From assembly GCA_027924585.1 (NCBI GenBank), contig BSBM01000140.1:9225001-9289000 (forward strand): DNA of 64,000 nucleotides. The letters run 5' to 3'. The position numbers were made by a program, and so were the translations under genes. This stretch comes from Larix kaempferi (taxonomy: Eukaryota > Streptophyta > Pinopsida > Pinales > Pinaceae). The notes below the pieces were generated by a model. That model made no database searches and was not told the DNA's origin. It saw only the letters and a list, made by a program, of their open reading frames with translations. Within the stretch, counting starts at the first letter, position 1. Each line of letters begins with the position of its first letter. Below, piece after piece: positions 13,301-24,387 of the stretch.

Positions 13301-14931
13301 GATACCTTCCTCTTCAAGCCTTGGATTTGAATTGTCCTTCCCTCGTCATCGAGGCACAACACCTTCTTCGCATAGCAGTCTAAGAAAGCTCTATGGCCTT
13401 CTAACCAATCCATGCCAATAATGAGGTCATAAGTCCCCAAATTGGTGACATAAGCATCCAACTTAGTGGTGCAAACTCCTAAGTCAACCTCACAACCTGT
13501 CACTTTAAGACCTACTGGTTGCTTAGCTCCTGAAGCCATTTCAACCAGTTTGAAATCATCGTGCTCGTAGGCTGCCAACCCACATTTATCTAATGCAAAT
13601 GGTGAAATAAAACTATCAGTTGCTCCTGGATCAAACAAAATTTTAAGTTTGACATTGTTTACATTACCAGTGGATTCTACTACGGTAGAATGATGTTCTG
13701 CCTGGTGGTTATGCACCGCTGCATGAATCCGATGACTGTTACCCGAACTATCCATGGGTGCTTTTCCTTCCCTGTGCCTGCTGCTTGACTGACCCTTGGG
13801 ACAGTCTCGCTGGAAATGAGGACCTCCGCATCCCCAACAAGAGAGATTGGGAGGGGCTTGCATGTTGCTCGAAGGAATCCTTTGAGATGAGTTCCTTCCC
13901 CTAGTTCCTCTAAAACCCCTTGCTCCTCTATAGGAACTTCCCTGTGTACGTCCCTGGCTTTGGTGGGTTGCGGACGATGCCTGCGAGATTGAGTTAACTG
14001 AAGTATTACCCCTTGGTGTGAACCTGTTACCATAAGGAGGAGGTCTAGATTGTCCTTCCCTGAAGTAAGGACGTGACGCCTTCCCTGAAACATATTGATT
14101 GGTTCCTGTCAACTTACTACCCCCTTTTCCATCTGACATATCAGCTGCATAACGAGCATACTCAACTGCCATGGCAACTGAAGTTGGCTTCCACATCCGC
14201 ACAGTAGCTCTAATCTTGTAGTTAAGTCCATACACAAAACGCTCTACCTGACAATCATCTGCATCAAGATAAGGAACATATTTTACCAGTTCCATAAATC
14301 GAGATTCATACTCCTCCACCGTCTTGTCTCCCTGTACTAAGGCATGGAGTGCACCTGCCTGTTCTTCCTTGTAATAATTTGGCAAATACTTCTTGTGGAA
14401 CCTCTCCTTGAACAGTTCCCAAGAAGTTGTAAGAGGAGTAAGGTGCAACTGCTTCTCGAGATCTGACCACCAATTCAAAGCATCACCTTTAAGCTGAAAG
14501 ACGGCCATCCTAGCCTTGGAACTAGATGTGTACTCATTCAATGCGAAGCATCTCTTCATGCCTTCCAGCCATGCTTCGGCATGCTTACCGGGTCGTCCTC
14601 CTGAAAACTCTGGAACCTTTATCTTTTGCAACTCCCTCGATATGTCCTGAATCAGTTCCAGTCTTGGGCCATGTGCCCTTTCAGAGTTCTCTCGACTTAC
14701 TTGAGTGGTTTCCACCTCGACGGCCCTTTCCGACTGCCTGTTCATCGTGGTCATAATAGCCTCCAAAGACCTCATTATGATCTGCATTTCAGGCATTGAG
14801 GTTGATCGTGGCGGTGTTGGCGGTGATGACGGTGGCGGAGGTGGCGGTGACGGTGGTCGACCTTGACCCCGTCCTCGACCTCTGCGTGTTGTTACCATGA
14901 TAGTTCCTGAGTTTGTTGAAAACAAAATCAT
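10378..14931 (-). CDS. gypsy-1 Gag-Pol polyprotein with chromodomain
   Basis: A single 1517-residue frame encodes the whole retrotransposon machinery. A basic, proline-rich N-terminus is followed by the Gag domain (about 105-260) and a zinc knuckle (C365, C368, H373, C378). An aspartic protease has its active-site loop near 434, reading DPGA rather than DSGA/DTGA. Reverse transcriptase (about 605-800) has D705 and the FLDD box ending at 770. RNase H has D916, E953, D978 and D1021. Integrase has an HHCC finger (H1107, H1111, C1141, C1144) and the catalytic D1174, D1235, E1271 with exact DX35E spacing. A chromodomain-like tail (1467-1517) probably guides insertion into marked chromatin. Gag and Pol share one frame with no stop or shift. 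The start may be residue 12 (14898), where [10 protein letters not shown] begins; the first Met gives an atypical leader. It looks intact apart from the protease substitution. Confidence 0.95.
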   Translation of the reverse strand: MILFSTNSGTIMVTTRRGRGRGQGRPPSPPPPPPSSPPTPPRSTSMPEMQIIMRSLEAIMTTMNRQSERAVEVETTQVSRENSERAHGPRLELIQDISRELQKIKVPEFSGGRPGKHAEAWLEGMKRCFALNEYTSSSKARMAVFQLKGDALNWWSDLEKQLHLTPLTTSWELFKERFHKKYLPNYYKEEQAGALHALVQGDKTVEEYESRFMELVKYVPYLDADDCQVERFVYGLNYKIRATVRMWKPTSVAMAVEYARYAADMSDGKGGSKLTGTNQYVSGKASRPYFREGQSRPPPYGNRFTPRGNTSVNSISQASSATHQSQGRTQGSSYRGARGFRGTRGRNSSQRIPSSNMQAPPNLSCWGCGGPHFQRDCPKGQSSSRHREGKAPMDSSGNSHRIHAAVHNHQAEHHSTVVESTGNVNNVKLKILFDPGATDSFISPFALDKCGLAAYEHDDFKLVEMASGAKQPVGLKVTGCEVDLGVCTTKLDAYVTNLGTYDLIIGMDWLEGHRAFLDCYAKKVLCLDDEGRTIQIQGLKRKVSLRFISMVKAKRCLRQGCQLFVVEAVSDSKGPSLNSYPVLSEFKDVFPKELPGLPPERELDFTIELKPGAEPISKTPYRMTTPELHELQIQLKELLYLGLIRPSISPWGAPVIFVKKKDGSLRLCIDYIDLNKATVKNRYPIPRIDDLFDQMKGASVFSKIDLRSGYHQLRIKEGDIPKTAFRTRFGHYEFVVVPFGLTNAPAVFMSLMNGVFRKYLHRFVQVFLDDILIYSKSEKEHEEHLRLVLTCLREHKIYGKLSKCSFFQKEIHYLGHIISGEGISVDPEKVKAIEDWPIPRNAHEVRSFMGLAGYYRRFVEGFSKIAKPITTLQRKGIRYEWTDECDAAFTELKRLLTSAPILRVPDMDKDFMVCTDASKQGLGAVLMQEGGVIAYASRKLKPHEEQYATHDLELATVMLALKLWRHYLVGRSFTLKTDHQILQYIFTQRDLNARQRRWSEFMSEYDFGISYIKGKENVVADALSRRPRLFSLIPLKVDLRERVLGQLLGDSWYLKVTSAIQNGKERELKYDGYHLEEDRLLRYQGRMYVPKEGDIRKTILREAHRSHYCAHPGVKKMYADMKQLFFWPGMKMDVVDFVSKCLECQQVKADHHHPAGLLQPHDIPMTKWEVIAMDFVVGLPLTSLKHNAILVVVDKLTKSAHFIPVRDTYDVTDVARVFINEIVRIHGVPKKIISDRDPKFTSIFWTSMQSALGTQLNLSSAYHPETDGQTERVNQVMEDMLRMYVMDQQTQWEKYLPLVEFAYNNSHHSSIGMPPYQALYGRPCRTPLSWDRLEDRVLIGPELIQEMEEQVLQIRQRLKEAHDRQKSYVDAHRSDRTYEVGDRVFIRIKPNKSTIRFGKGTKLSPRFIGPFEILEKIGPVAYRLALPPHLHKTHNVFHVSVLRHYIADETHKIHWKELQVSDEGTFRVEPLRILDRRVRQLRSRHVDQVKVQWDKYSPGSATWEDADTMRRDFPSLF

Positions 14932-15508
14932 ATCCTTAGTTGTTCAATCAAATATATGCGGAACTAAAATGTAGGTATTCATACACTTATACTTATGCGT
15001 AAGAAATAACTTGCATCATAAGATAACAAATTGTCAGGATTAGCGCGGTAAAATCTATAGTCGTTTTTATTTAAACAATCTTTGTCATGGTGTTCAGCTC
15101 GTCATGCTGGTCTTAACGGTGTCTTGTTTTTGAGGTTTCGGGTCTCTTTCATCCCTTCGACTAGGAGTTGAAATCTCGGCAAAATTTTTAATATCTCTAT
15201 TTTAGTTAACTTTAAATGTTACCCTTTAATCTAAACAACCTAATTAACATTAATTGTTTAAACCTCAACCAATCATAGTTAAGTTTAATACTAAAAATTA
15301 AAATTCCTATAAAACATATATTTTAACAACGTATGTTATAACAAAATTAAATTAATTAATTAATTAATTAATTTTTATAATACATTTAATCTAACAAAAT
15401 ATAAATAATTTTAAATTTTATAAAACATACATTCTCTCAGAGTATATAACAATAAATTTAAACTTTAATACCACGTATATTATAACAGGAAAGTAAAATT
15501 AATTTTTA

Positions 15509-15637
15509 TAATACATATATTCTAACAAAATATGAATAAATTTAATTTTTGTAAAACATATATTCTAACAAAATATGAATAAATTTAATTTTCGTAAAAC
15601 ATATATTCTATCATAATATATAACAATAAATTTAAAC
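15509..15637. repeat. AT-rich 43-bp tandem repeat, three copies
   Basis: Copies start at 15509, 15552 and 15595 and share the core ACATATATTCTAACAAAATA. The first two differ at about two positions; the third is diverged in its second half. More distant relatives continue back to about 15310. The unit lies in the gypsy-1 leader. Confidence 0.8.
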
Positions 15638-17316
15638 TAGCCCTACACCTTCCTATGTCTAAAGGCTTGAACGCCACGCGGCCTTTCACCGCCATGCAAA
15701 GAGCAAGTACGCATGAAGGACACGCGGTCTCTCCAAGCAACCCACCGCCCTCGGAAAGTGGGGGAAACCCTAAATAGGGTCAATCCCCAAGATGCGGCCA
15801 TTTTCACCCTCTCTCCTACAGTTTTAGCTCTGCAACTCCCATCTTCGACTTGGATGGCTGCTGGTAACGCTCTCGGTGCTGAGCGCATGGGTTAGGCCTC
15901 CTTTTACAAGGCGCGCTCCTTGTATTTGCTAGCTAGGGTTGGGCGGGAGTGGTCTTGTGCCTGGCGTTTAGGCTTGCTCTTGGTGCTTGGAGAATTGGTG
16001 ATACGTGGGTGGCTGCAAGTCGTGGAACTTGGCCTTCTAACCGGCTAATGTTTTATGAGAAACAAAGGGAAAGGAAAGAAGCCCCATGCCTCGTTCATAG
16101 TAGGCTTATGCAAAAAAATTATCCTTCCACTCTGCATACCAAAGGTTCTGCGATTCAGGTTCTGATCGTGGGGTTTGCCATAACAAGGTTTTGTAATGAC
16201 GAAAAATATGAACCGGTTAATCCCAGATCTCTTTCATGGCGATGGAGACTCGGGTATAGGGTAAGGGCGAATCCAGGCTGACTCCAAACCGAGAAAGAAG
16301 GTAAGCAGCATGACCTACTGCATTAGAACTCTCCAATTTTGTTTGGGTACAATTTCATAGAAGAAAAGATAGTGTTTTTCGTTGCTTCTACGTTAATCTT
16401 TAAGGGAAATACAGTTAATAGTTTTATGGATTGACCTAGAACTAAACCCTACCATTTAAAGTTTTTAAGAACCTATTTGTTCAAGAGAGGTCATTACACC
16501 AATACTTAATATCTTTCGAGGTTTACTACCGAGGCTTCCAGGGTTGTACAGAGATGTATCCCTTATGCAATGGAAAGAGAATTTGATCTCACTTTTATAA
16601 ATTTTTATGTATCCAAACTGAGTGTGGGATTTCCTCAAATCTATACTTTGGTTTGGAAAAGCCAGAAGAAAGGTTTTAGAGAAAATACAGGAAGTTCTGG
16701 CTTGACCCAAGAATTTCTTCCTTTAATGTAATCTTAATAGAACTCTGAAATTTATGATATAAATTCGTTTAGCATAACCTTTCTTGATCTGAGCATTATA
16801 TGCATTAAGAATTTAACTGTATTTACTCATTTGTAGATTTATTTTAATTTATATGTGGGTTCGACCCTTGTCTGAAGGTACTGAAAGCTGATACCTGAAA
16901 ATCTTCATAATTACCCTATCATATTTTACTTGATAATGAAAACGCTATATGTGAATAGAAGAATAAATATTTATGCAGCAATCAAAATTACAAAAAAAAA
17001 AAAAAAGTAATTACTGTGTTTTATGAATGATGAACAATTCTCTTTGTCGTCGTGAATTTCCAAGAAGTCTTCCTTCCTTTTGCAGAATACTTTTATCCCA
17101 TAATACACATTACTGCTATTAGGTTTTCGCTTATGTATTATCTGGAGTAAATGTTGGGTCCAAACTCTAGGGAGAACTTGTGCTTTGTGTTTATTTGGAC
17201 AGTAATTAAAAGTCTATACAAATTTGGACATTTGATCATAACAGTCGAAATCCCGAGCTCCAGTCATGGTGGTACTATCCAATATAGGCGCTTCTAACCT
17301 CTGTTCTCCCTGGTAA

Positions 17317-17345
17317 GTGCTCTGGTTTTTTTTACAGCAGAGCAC
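17317..17345. repeat. Internal copy of the gypsy-1 LTR-end hairpin
   Basis: The pair GTGCTCTG and CAGAGCAC, separated by a T-rich loop and followed by an AAGTAAAAATTCAG tail, closely matches the LTR ends at 7590-7615 and 18170-18195. It lies about 0.8 kb inside the leader. It may be a remnant of an LTR fragment or a duplicated regulatory hairpin. Confidence 0.6.
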
Positions 17346-17422
17346 TAAGTAAAAATTCAGTTTGTCGAATTGAATCCGTTGAGCTATGCTCAGGATCTCT
17401 AATTGTGTAAAAGTCGTATTCT

Positions 17423-17581
17423 GCTAGGGTTACATTCTTTTCTATTATTTGCACAAGTTTTACCCTTCTTTTAATTTATTTTTATGTATAAACTTAAGAG
17501 TTAGATTTCAAAGCTGCGCTAGGGTTTCACCCTTTTCTATTATTTGCACAAGTTTTACTTTTCTTTTAATTTATTTTTAAA
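17423..17581. repeat. Two direct copies of a 64-bp segment, 95 bp apart
   Basis: Segments starting at 17423 and 17518 share TTTTCTATTATTTGCACAAG followed by TTTTAATTTATTTTTA, with scattered differences. Both are T-rich on the plus strand. They lie in the gypsy-1 leader with no apparent coding role. Confidence 0.7.
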
Positions 17582-18151
17582 CTAATTACCTGAAGAAGAG
17601 AGTGAAATGCATAAATCCTGTAAATGCATACTCTTTTCAATTCTACCTTTTGCCCTTTTTACCCTGTAAAATTTAGTGACAGCAATCTTGTTTAAAAAAA
17701 AACAAAAACAAAAAAATAGGCCATTTCAATAATATGCCTATGTTGTAACACTATTTACAAGGCTCTCCCCTTTGGCAGAAAATATACGAAAGTAATTTTC
17801 TTTTTCTCTTTTGCAAAAACTATATACCTACAATTTCCAGGATATATGTATATATATATTGTGTTAGAACTCCTTTGTTTATATGCATTATATACCAAAA
17901 AAAACTAATTATATCTTGGTTTTCTATGCGTGCAGGTAGTTAGTTTCCTGGTGCTTACAACTATTGGAAAGAAGGATTTTGTGTAACTTTCTCTGTGTGT
18001 GTTTTGCATGTAATTTTTTTTTTTTGTTTTTGCTAAGTTCGGCAAGAGCTCGAATCTAGGTAACTAATTGAATTTTCTAGTGTAGATCCAATTTGTTAGA
18101 CTAGTTTTTTTTTGTGAGTAGGCCCTTAAGGTCTGCGTTTCCGAGCCTGGA

Positions 18152-18163
18152 GCTCTGATACCA
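18152..18163 (-). promoter_or_regulatory. Primer-binding site of gypsy-1 (initiator Met tRNA)
   Basis: Two bases after the 5' LTR the minus strand reads TGGTATCAGAGC. This is the complement of the 3' end of plant initiator methionine tRNA, the common primer of plant LTR elements. It confirms both the orientation and the LTR edge. Confidence 0.95.
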
Positions 18164-18165
18164 TC

Positions 18166-20918
18166 TGTAGTGCTCTGGTTTTTACAGCAGAGCACCAAGC
18201 AAAATTTCAGAGTTAATTTTCTACGTATTAAACTTTATCAAGTGTATGGGAGTAAATTTTTAACAATTACTATGCATCTAAATGATATTCAGTGTACTAT
18301 CGTGTTTTTATCAACCTTACATTCGTAATTTAAAATAAACAAACATATCAATATTTTCTTTATTCCTTAATCATGTTCCGGCCTAAGAATATGTTCCACA
18401 ACTTAGTAAATCAGTAAATAGCAAGTTATGCATGTTTACAGTAAGTTTTAGCATAATAATCAAATAACGTAAATAACAAGGAAAATTACCTGATGCTGAT
18501 GCTAACCGTAGGTTGTAGCAGGTTGTATAACCTCTTAGACAGCCAAATTGAAGTGTCCACCCTACCGACCAGCTATTATCTTGCTGGCCCTTGGAAATCA
18601 AGGATTTCCAAGCCCCCGAGCCCACAATCTGATAATCCCGAGAGCAGTGTTTTCTTCTGTTCTCAAAACCTTTCTGTTCTCCAAACTTTCTGTTCTCCCA
18701 ACTTCTTTCTTCCCCAAACAAAAAACCCTCCTCCAACCTTCAACCTTCTCCCCCTCTATATACATGTCCATCCTCGAGAAGACCTTGGGCTTACTCCACC
18801 GCCCCAAACTCCCCCTCTCGAGCCCCTCAAACATTTACTCCTTTCCCTAGTTAATTCATCCACGTCTCATTATAAAAATGTATAATTAATTACTCTCATG
18901 GAAAATTTATTTGGTTTTGGATTGACGGTCGTAAGTATTTATTACGGTGGGAATTATCACCCAAAGGTTATCCATTCGGGACAAGGTTTATTAATTACAA
19001 GTCTTTTCACTAAACCTTGTATTTATTGTTATTAAGGTATTTAATAAAATATTATATAAATATTTGACTCCTTTCCACTTGGACATGGCGTGTCTTAAGG
19101 GTCTACCTTATCCGTCGAGATCACTCATCTTGAGATTTAAATTCTACGATTCATATTGAATAATTAAATAGTAATAACCCACTTTCCATCACATCACGTT
19201 CATTCCAAAAATTGTTATCCTATTATGTCTAATTTTAGAAATGTAAAATAATCACATTCTAATCATTCATTAATCAATATTTACATTTTATCTATTTTGC
19301 AATTGTTATGACATGGGTGTAATATTTAAAATAAATTTTAAGTAATAATATTAATTAAATCCCCATAAGGTAATAATAATGGTGAATTTAATAAAGATGT
19401 CTTTTACATCATTTGTTTATCACATGAGTACCCTAACATCTATATAGTATCGTCGTTCTTCTAAACAAAGCACCCTTAAGTGCTTAAATAACCTTTCTAA
19501 TTAATTAGACAGTACCATTACCTTATTTACAACAATTCTCAGACGACAATGTTAACTGATGACACTTGTCTCAATTGTATATCACAATGTTTACCAACGA
19601 GTAATGCATAGCTTAATTGACTTTTTTTACACATCTTAGATAACTTTATATCCATTATCTGAATTCAGTCAATGCATGAATAACTTAATCACTTATGACA
19701 ACTTATACATGTATTCAATATGTTAAGTGTTTGTATATCGATACTAGTGTACATGTGCAAGGTGTGCATGCGTGGCCAGCGTATGCACAGATCATAAATG
19801 TACTATAGACAAAACCCATCCCGCCTATGCATACCTACTAACTAATAGTAGTATTTACCCCCATGTAGAAGAACAAACATAATATATATAGTACAATTAC
19901 TTCAACATTCTCAGTTATTTAACAGTTAGTTCTTTTCGATTTCACATCATTATCTTTATCTTTACATTAGTTTAATCAATCATGTACAAGGAAGGGTGCC
20001 TACTACCACTAACTCGGAATCAAGGAATACTAAACCCCCAACAGTACTAACTAACACATCCTCCCATCATAACCTACGTCCAGCATCCTCCCTATCCTTC
20101 CTCTGCTAGTACAACAGTGGATGTTGGACTCACCGATCTAACCACATAGAACTTGAGAGCGATAGCGTCGGCTGAACAGCGGACCTATCCTCCCCTAGCA
20201 GGCATCCGACCATCGTCATCACAACAACATGGGGAGCGTGTCTCAGCACGGCCCTCCCACGACCTCGGGTTTCATGGAAACATAGGGTGGGAAACACATC
20301 CATCCCTCTCAACATACTGGGCCTACGCCCTTATCAACTCATACTTTACTGCTATCGGGATTATCAGTTTGTGTTATCGTATCCTCATTTTGGCTGCTAA
20401 GGTTTGCTGTATGAACATGTTTTTTTTCTTTCCAATATATATCAGATCAAGTAACTGGCTATCCCATAGCCCTTGTGTCCTGTAGGTTAGTATTTTGCAA
20501 AATACAAATTTATAGAAAACATTTCCCATTGATCGCCAATTGATCCATGCTATCAAAAATCATTTTATTTCATGCAACCATTTTAGCTCATCATAGATGC
20601 GTATGACATATAACACTTCAATAATTCATATAAGAAGATGGTATCCACGTACCGAATCATATATTTCACATTTCATCAATGAAAACATATAAGCATATAC
20701 TGTAATCGTAAAATAAAGAAATCATATGACAATCATGACATCATAACTGCATAACATAGTAACATCATAATCATGGTGAAATCATAAGACAGTGTAACAT
20801 CATATAATGAGGTCCAATATAGTTTACTCAGTCGAGCTGAGTTCAACAGAATATATAAGAAATAAAGTATGGTGTGTCTAACTAATAAATATGCCGAATC
20901 AAAAATATGGGCATTACA
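18166..20918 (-). repeat. 5' LTR of gypsy-1
   Basis: Same 2753-bp length as the 3' LTR, with about 26 base differences spread along it, mostly transitions, and no indel by hand comparison. On the plus strand it starts TGTAGTGCTC and ends GGGCATTACA. The copia RT reading continues immediately beyond the AATTA duplication. The ORFs inside mirror those of the other LTR and look non-coding. Confidence 0.95.
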
Positions 20919-21435
20919 AATTAGATGTTCCTCTCTAGTGAGAAACAAATCATCAACATACATAAACAATATAAACAGTTGGTTCTTCACTACTTTGAAG
21001 TACAAATTTGGATCAACTCCACTCTTACAGAAACCTTGTTTATGAAGGTAGATATCAATTCTGGAGTACCAAGCCCTGGGGGCTTGCTTAATCCCATATA
21101 GATATTTCTTTAACTTGCAAACATGGAACTCCTTCCCATGCACCACAAATCCTTCAGGATGCTCAATATAAACCTCTTCCTCAACCTCACCATTGAGGAA
21201 GGCTGTCTTCACATCTATCCAGTGAAGTTTCCATCCTAGAACAAATGCAAGTGAAATCATTGCTCAAATTGTGGTCTACCTTGCCACAGGGGAAAAGGTC
21301 TCATCATAATCAATGCCTTCTTTCTGGGTGAAACCTCTAGCAACAAATATGGATTCATACTTCTCAATGATACCATTTGCATCATGCTTTATCTTGTAAA
21401 TCCATCTGGAAGTCACAATGGACTTCCCATCAGGA
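20919..21435 (-). pseudogene. copia-A reverse transcriptase, N-terminal piece
   Basis: On the minus strand this is the first half of a Ty1/copia RT: WIYKIKHDANG, FVARGFTQKEG and DYDETFSPVAR, a stop, then DVKTAFLNGE (first catalytic Asp), YGIKQAPRAWY and the active-site box FMYVDDLF. The frame then runs into the gypsy-1 LTR at the AATTA duplication and resumes at 7585. Two stops lie near the VAR block. Upstream parts of pol (integrase, gag) are missing: the sequence breaks at about 21435 into palindromic repeats of a different kind. Confidence 0.9.
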
Positions 21436-21860
21436 ACTACAACAAAAACCCCTTTAGGGGTGGTTTTAGCCTTTGGAGGTTTATTTAAAACTGTCTCTAA
21501 AAGTATTTTTAGGGTTTTAGAAGAGGTTCTAAACCACCCCCCCCTTATAAAAAAAAATTCAAAAAAATTGGACTCTTGCAGGGGGGGAGGTTAGAAACTT
21601 CCCCCAAAAGTCCTTTCTCATGACTTTTGGGGGGGGGGGGGGGGGGGGGTTTACCAAGACCGCCCCCAAAAGTCATGAGAAAGGACTTTCGGGGATAGTT
21701 TTTAAAAAACGTCCCCCAAAAGGTCAATTGTCATGACCTTTAGGGGCAGTCTTTGTACAACCCCCCCAAAAGTCATGAGAAATGACTTTTTTTTGGGGGC
21801 GGGGTTACTAAGATCGCCCCCAAAAGTCATGAGAATCACACTTTTGGAGGAGGTTATTAA
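21436..21860. mobile_element. Palindromic modules resembling a CACTA-element end
   Basis: The block opens with ACTACAACAAAAACCCC, close to the CACTACAACAAAA ends of plant CACTA transposons. Five imperfect palindromes follow, each about 35 bp and 45-60 bp apart (about 21601, 21662, 21714, 21760, 21814). Each has arms like CCCCCAAAAGTC and GACTTTTGGGGG around an AT-rich loop. Arrays of short motifs in both orientations next to the terminus are typical of CACTA subterminal regions. No transposase and no opposite end were found, and the first base of CACTA is changed, so a fold-back element is an alternative. It interrupts copia-A. Confidence 0.45.
21629..21649 (+). repeat. Run of 21 G
   Basis: An uninterrupted G21 tract follows the first palindrome arm. 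Such a run can form G-quadruplexes and is easily miscounted in sequencing, so its true length is uncertain. Confidence 0.8.
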
Positions 21861-21879
21861 AAAAAATGATTCCAATGAC

Positions 21880-22420
21880 AATGATGTGAATATATTATGT
21901 GATGATGACAATGACGATGGTGATAAAAAAATGTTGATAATGATGACGACGATGACAATGTGGATGACAATAATGATCATGACAATGGTAATCACGATGA
22001 TGACATGAATGATGATGATCATCACTCCTCTCATTGTGATTTTCATGGTCATGATCATCATCGTCATCGTTGTCACTATCATTGTCATTGTCATTGTCAT
22101 AATTGTCATTGACCTCCTCCTCCTCCTCATCACCATGATCATTTTCATCATCATCATTGTAGTTGTCGTCATCATCATCATATAATATCATTATTGTCAA
22201 TGTCATCTTCATCATCATTTTCCATGCCATCGTTGTTGTCATCATGTCATGATCATGATCATTGTCATAATTTCCATCATCATCATCATCATTTTCACTC
22301 ATGACATCATTTTCATCATCGTCATCATCATTGTCATCATCAATATCATGATCATCATTGCCATTGTCCTGATCATCATCATTATTGCTATCATCATCAT
22401 TGTCGTTCGTGTGTTGTCAT
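21880..22420. repeat. Degenerate GAT/ATC-rich microsatellite tract
   Basis: About 540 bp consist mostly of GATGAT-like words up to about 22015 and ATCATC-like words after it, so the strand bias flips near 22015. Both strands carry long open frames simply because stop codons are rare in such repeats (aspartate/histidine/methionine-rich translations). I treat it as non-coding expanded repeat. Confidence 0.8.
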
Positions 22421-23431
22421 GTAGCACATTTGCAACCTTTGCATATTCCTTAATTAATGTACTGATCAATGATAGTATGATATGTGAATTAATTTGTGTA
22501 GATAAGTGAGCCCCCTTATTCTACAACACACCTTCATCTTGTATCACTCTAGTGATCATGACAACCATGTTGATCAACTAGGATTGAAGGGAGATTTGAA
22601 TAGATTGTTGTTCTCCAGGAAATAAATAATGAAAATTGAATCAATAGCCTTTTCATTGAATTTCTAAAATTATACTTAGTATCCTTCAAGAGGAAGCAAG
22701 TTATCGTATTGCTTAACCCCACTATAGACTGTATGCATCAATTTGTGGCTGAAATTTGTGTCCCCTTTGATCTTTGTGGAATACTTAAGCCCACTACATA
22801 GCTCATTAATGACATAAATTTTAAATATTAAGAAAATGTTTATGATATTGCATGATTATTAGATTTCACGAGATTTTGTTCTTGTAATAGCTGGCCCTTC
22901 AATGAGAAAAATTAATTTAAAACCTCTATAGAATTTAAACTCTGAATGCCTACTATTCTTAGTCACATCTAGGTTTTTACAAAGTAAAGAATTTATAACA
23001 CGCCCAAATTTATAACTACCTATCTAGTTTATTCCCATGAATTATTTTTTTATTCTCCATTGCTTGATCGCTACTCTTTATCCTCTCCTCTACTACGTCT
23101 TTGCGGCCTCTTCTTTTATCTTCTTTATCTTATCACCGATGTTCTATTGTGTAGATCTCTCATATTCTTCTCTAAAACTAAGTTCGACCTTACAATATTG
23201 GAGATAAAAAAAATAGAACAATGGGAACGATAAAGTCATCCATGCTCCAAATTAGAACAATGGGGATGGGGGAAATCATCCTAAGAATCCTTCTTCCTTT
23301 CATAAAATAGGGAAGAACACATAAAATGATAGACATTGCAATGACTAGACAACGTCACATTAATGAACGTATGCAATTACAATGGAAAATCTTCATAAAG
23401 GTGGTTGGGTATGATAAATCATATGTAAATA
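22421..23431. other. Spacer, no gene recognised
   Basis: About 1 kb of mixed composition between the microsatellite and the copia-B LTR. I see no coding motif or terminal inverted repeat. It could be the remainder of the CACTA-like element or older host sequence. Confidence 0.4.
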
Positions 23432-24263
23432 TGTTGGGAACTAGGACATGAACTAAGTAACATGACATATTTGAATCCTAGTAGTTAGGTAAAATATATG
23501 CTTAGTTTGGTTATCTTAATGTTGTAATTCTTTATGCACATTGGTCCGGTTCTACCAAAGAGGATTAATCAGGGACATTCACCACTATGGATGGGGTACT
23601 TATCAATTAATCTATTACCTTTTATACCTCTAATGTTTTAGGTAATTAATATCCAAATTTCCTCAAAAAGTAATAGTTTATATAAGAAACAATATTACAT
23701 TGGGGGGAATCCTACATTTTGACTACCTTCATATGGGAAGTGTCAACCTATGTCCTCTCCTTCACAACATCATTTATGCTCATCTTCACATATGGGGGAC
23801 AATACTGTTCGGGTACACAGGGTACTACCAAAGGACCGAACACCAAGAGCAACCACTTCACACAAACTGATCACAGATCAACACATCGATGTTTTGACAT
23901 GGTTTAAACCCTCTTGAGGGAAACACTCCACGACCCCGACCAAATAGCTTCTACAGGACAATTTATTATGCAAATAAAGAAAGTTACAAATGAGCTTCTC
24001 ATAATCGATCAACTAAACAATGACCCTCCATGCTCTTTAAATAGAGATCATGGACCAATCGGGTGTTAAGCCATGGATCAAGGTTAGGTATGATCTAAGA
24101 GAAGTTGAGCTGTCAGATCACTCTATGTCGGGAACATATCATGACTGTCGAATTAAGTATTTACAAATTCATACTAATGCATACTAAAGAAACACACTAT
24201 CCCTAACGGATATATTACACAAGTTGATCTTAACTAACTCCTAAGTGTCTAAATATCTTAACA
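23432..24263 (-). repeat. 3' LTR of copia-B
   Basis: On the minus strand TGTTAAGATATT follows a purine tract (TTAAGGGGGGA), fixing the inner edge at 24263. An outer edge at 23432 is proposed because the minus strand then ends AGTTCCCAACA, giving TGTTAAG...CCAACA ends and an 832-bp LTR. A CTATTTAAAG TATA-like box lies about 210 bp in. The partner 5' LTR was not found, so the outer edge is tentative. Confidence 0.55.
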
Positions 24264-24274
24264 TCCCCCCTTAA
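24264..24274 (-). promoter_or_regulatory. Polypurine tract of copia-B
   Basis: The minus strand reads TTAAGGGGGGA immediately before the TGTTAAG LTR start. This is the standard position and composition of a copia plus-strand primer. Confidence 0.7.
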
Positions 24275-24387
24275 GAACAAATTGGGATAGGATTGAAGGA
24301 TTTACAAAAGTGACACTATTAGGAGAAGGAAGGAGGCATTAGAGCCTATCCCCCCTTAATGACAAGTTCCTGAACTCCTAACATAGA

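Larger units (their letters stand above)
14932..18151 (-). other. Long 5' leader of gypsy-1
   Basis: 3.2 kb separate the primer-binding site from the gag start. No conserved domain is visible; the longest frames (about 80-110 codons at 15643-15888 and 15949-16281, opposite strands) match nothing I know. It holds an AT-rich section with 43-bp repeats (15509-15637), a TTAA microsatellite (about 15345-15372), a GC-richer block (about 15640-16300), a 16-A run near 16990, a 95-bp-spaced direct repeat (17423-17581) and an internal copy of the LTR-terminal hairpin (17317-17345). It probably contains the packaging signal. Confidence 0.7.
7586..20918 (-). mobile_element. Complete Ty3/gypsy chromovirus, gypsy-1 (13.3 kb)
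   Basis: All parts of an LTR retrotransposon are present on the minus strand: 5' LTR (18166-20918), initiator-methionine tRNA primer-binding site, 3.2-kb leader, uninterrupted gag-pol, purine tract and 3' LTR (7586-10338). Both LTRs are 2753 bp with no length difference. The perfect 5-bp duplication AATTA flanks it (7581-7585 and 20919-20923) and interrupts the copia-A RT gene. A hand comparison of the LTRs finds about 26 substitutions (about 99% identity), so the insertion is young by the standards of large plant genomes. A C-terminal chromodomain-like segment places it among chromoviruses; Tekay-like is my best guess, unverified. Confidence 0.95.

Noticed and set aside
12188-14756. Plus- and minus-strand frames of 60-137 codons within gag-pol
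   Set aside because: Out-of-frame shadows of the intact gypsy-1 polyprotein.
16465-16710. 81-codon minus-strand frame in the gypsy-1 leader as an extra gene
   Set aside because: It shows no motif, no conserved start context and no second copy; leader ORFs of this size arise by chance.
21702-22302. Long open frames rich in Asp/His/Met on both strands
   Set aside because: They are a by-product of the GAT/ATC microsatellite, which rarely forms stop codons; there is no non-repetitive sequence to support a protein.
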